This document shows, in pieces, positions 5,443 to 6,345 of a DNA stretch of 6,345 nucleotides (positions are counted from its first letter, which is position 1; the number at the start of each line of letters is the position of its first letter). This DNA is from Ovoidimarina sp039190895 (lineage in GTDB: Bacteria > Pseudomonadota > Alphaproteobacteria > Rhodobacterales > Rhodobacteraceae). The DNA is taken from positions 1 to 6,345 of the forward strand of contig JBCCXY010000157.1 of NCBI GenBank assembly GCA_039190895.1. The letters run 5' to 3'. Made by a program: the position numbers and the translations under genes. The notes beneath the pieces are model-generated. The model was not told the DNA's origin, did not search any database, and saw only the letters and a program-made list of their open reading frames with translations.

Positions 5443-6150
5443 CTATGCGGTCGCCTGCATTTGCGTGGAGCTCCAACCACGCAGAACGATTACGAGCAGG
5501 CGACCAAGGGGTGTCGCGAGCTTGTCTTGGTGTTTCGCGAAGCTGGTAAGCAGGGTCTGCATGATGAAGTTTCCGAGGCCGCGTCGTATGGCGCGGTTGA
5601 GGCCATAGAGCGTCTTGACGGGTTCCATGTGCGCCTTCCACGCGCCATCGGTGGCGCGCAACCGGCGCGTTCATGCGCACGCCGGCGCGGATCAGCGTGG
5701 CGTCGACATACACCGTCTCCTCCAGGATCAGACCGGCGTTGCGGCCCTGCCGCGCCAAGCGCACAAAAACACGACGAACGCTCTCGGCCCCCCAGAGCTG
5801 GCGGATGCGCGTGAAGGAGGAATGGTCCGGCAAAGTCTCAGGCAGCGCGTCGCCGATGAAGAAACGGATCGCGAGGTTGACCTGGGCCTCTCGCAGAGGC
5901 CGACGGCCCTGCGCCATCCCCAGCAGAAACCCCGCAAGCCTCAGCCGCAATGCGACCTCAGGATTGATCCCGGGCGGGCCATTGTCCGCGCAATAGTGCG
6001 GCGCAACCACGTCGCACAGTCGCGACAGATCGAGAATGCGGTCGGCCCGCACCAACACAGGTCGTCTGGGATCCGGTCCCGCAGCGACCCTGCCACGAAG
6101 AGCTCAGGCTGGCACCGATGCTTCCACCCAAGTATCTCGCCCACCACCAT
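5443..6150 (-). pseudogene. Transposase pseudogene of the IS1182/IS5-like element (two frameshifts and a large internal deletion)
   Basis: Reading from the ATG at 6150, MVVGEILGWKHRCQPELF and FVAGSLRDRIPDD match the N-terminus of DUF772-type transposases. Losing one base between 6059 and 6060 (CAT reduced to CT) then shifts the frame, and LVRADRILDLSRL to GVRMN (6055 to about 5665) continues the family: the LRLAGFLLGMAQGRRPLREA helices, LPDHSSFTRIRQ, and YVDATLIRAG with the first catalytic Asp. The next residues jump straight to RHRWRVEGAHG, the C-terminal block with the catalytic Glu, so some 200 residues with the second Asp are missing near 5655-5675. A second frameshift near 5612-5620 leads to KTLYGLNRAIRRGLGNF and a stop at 5443. 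Inactive. No strong ribosome binding site precedes 6150, so the original start is a best guess. Confidence 0.85.
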
Positions 6151-6179
6151 TGAAGCCCACCGGTGACCAGCACATGCCG

Positions 6180-6211
6180 GCTTCTTCAACACCCCCCACC
6201 GAGGCGTTTCG
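6180..6211 (-). repeat. Right terminal inverted repeat of the IS1182-like remnant
   Basis: Partner of 5411-5442 in inverted orientation; the shared core on this side reads TCTTCAACACCCC on the plus strand at 6183-6195. It lies about 30 bases upstream of the presumed transposase start, the expected position for the IS end. Confidence 0.7.
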
Positions 6212-6212
6212 T

Positions 6213-6345
6213 GCTCCTGCTTGGTCGGTTTGGGCAAGGCGGTTAGGGCGGGTGCGCGTCTGGATTTGGCGGGGCGGGTTCGGGCGTGCGAGACGCTGGA
6301 TGAGGATCGCAGTCTAAAACGCCCAGGGGCGCGCGAGTGTTTTGC
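6213..6345. other. Right flank of the IS remnant, no gene recognised
   Basis: A plus-strand frame stays open from about 6182 through the right edge and reads LVGLGKAVRAGARLDLAGRV after the IS end, but I recognise no family and see no ribosome binding site. A short GC stem (6320-6323 with 6328-6331) followed on the minus strand by TTTT (6316-6319) could be the weak terminator of a gene beyond the window. The missing N-terminus of the IS481 transposase was looked for here and not found. Confidence 0.3.

Larger units (their letters stand above)
5411..6212 (-). mobile_element. Internally deleted IS1182/IS5-like (DUF772) insertion sequence with terminal inverted repeats
   Basis: About 800 bp bounded by imperfect inverted repeats at 5411-5442 and 6180-6211 that share 25 of 32 bases. 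Inside is one broken transposase gene on the minus strand (5443-6150). Related intact elements are roughly twice as long, so the middle has been lost. The left end abuts the IS481 remnant at about codon SRR of its N-terminal domain, suggesting insertion into, or rearrangement with, that older element; the boundary is uncertain by several bases. No target-site duplication is evident next to the repeats, in keeping with age. Confidence 0.75.

Noticed and set aside
5258..5608. 116-codon plus-strand ORF with a plausible GGGAG ribosome binding site
   Set aside because: It is antisense to the IS481 N-terminal remnant and the 3' part of the IS1182-like pseudogene, crosses the junction of the two elements, and has no recognisable family.
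6316..6331. Short GC stem followed by TTTT on the minus strand as an intrinsic terminator
   Set aside because: The stem is only four base pairs with a four-base loop; too weak to call without knowing the gene beyond the edge.
1..6345. CRISPR arrays, tRNA or rRNA genes, phage or defence genes
   Set aside because: No regularly spaced direct repeats, no cloverleaf or rRNA signature and no recognisable defence or phage protein was seen on either strand.

Overview
The window is a GC-rich stretch of an alphaproteobacterial chromosome, most probably from the family Rhodobacteraceae. That rests on the PNPase and S15 sequences, the G+C-rich codon use, and a small acidic RTX-type calcium-binding protein of a kind common in that family. 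All supported genes lie on the minus strand, so the transcription order runs from high to low coordinates.

Layout from right to left. 4499-6212 is an insertion-sequence graveyard. It holds an internally deleted IS1182/IS5-like (DUF772) element bounded by imperfect terminal inverted repeats (5411-6212), which abuts or interrupts the wreck of an IS481-family transposase (4499-5412) whose pieces lie in several reading frames. 3404-4300 is an intact alpha/beta hydrolase whose catalytic and halide-pocket residues match fluoroacetate (haloacetate) dehalogenase. 3273-3403 is a short intergenic region with a perfect 11-bp inverted repeat. 2301-3272 encodes an acidic secreted or membrane-tethered RTX-repeat protein. 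1830-2099 is rpsO (ribosomal protein S15) with its own candidate promoter. 1-1543 is the first 514 codons of pnp (polynucleotide phosphorylase), which runs off the left edge.

rpsO and pnp form the classical rpsO-pnp unit. The 286-base spacer between them holds a GC-rich hairpin just after rpsO and a perfect 10-bp stem-loop further on. This is where enterobacterial rpsO-pnp carries the rpsO terminator and the RNase III/PNPase autoregulation hairpin. The RTX gene and the hydrolase are accessory genes with no visible functional link to rpsO-pnp; truB, often found beside rpsO, is absent from the window.

I found no clear new defence, phage or biosynthetic system. The most rewarding signals are the two layered IS fossils, the dehalogenase-type active site, and several regulatory inverted repeats. 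Many long open frames on the plus strand are antisense shadows caused by high GC content.
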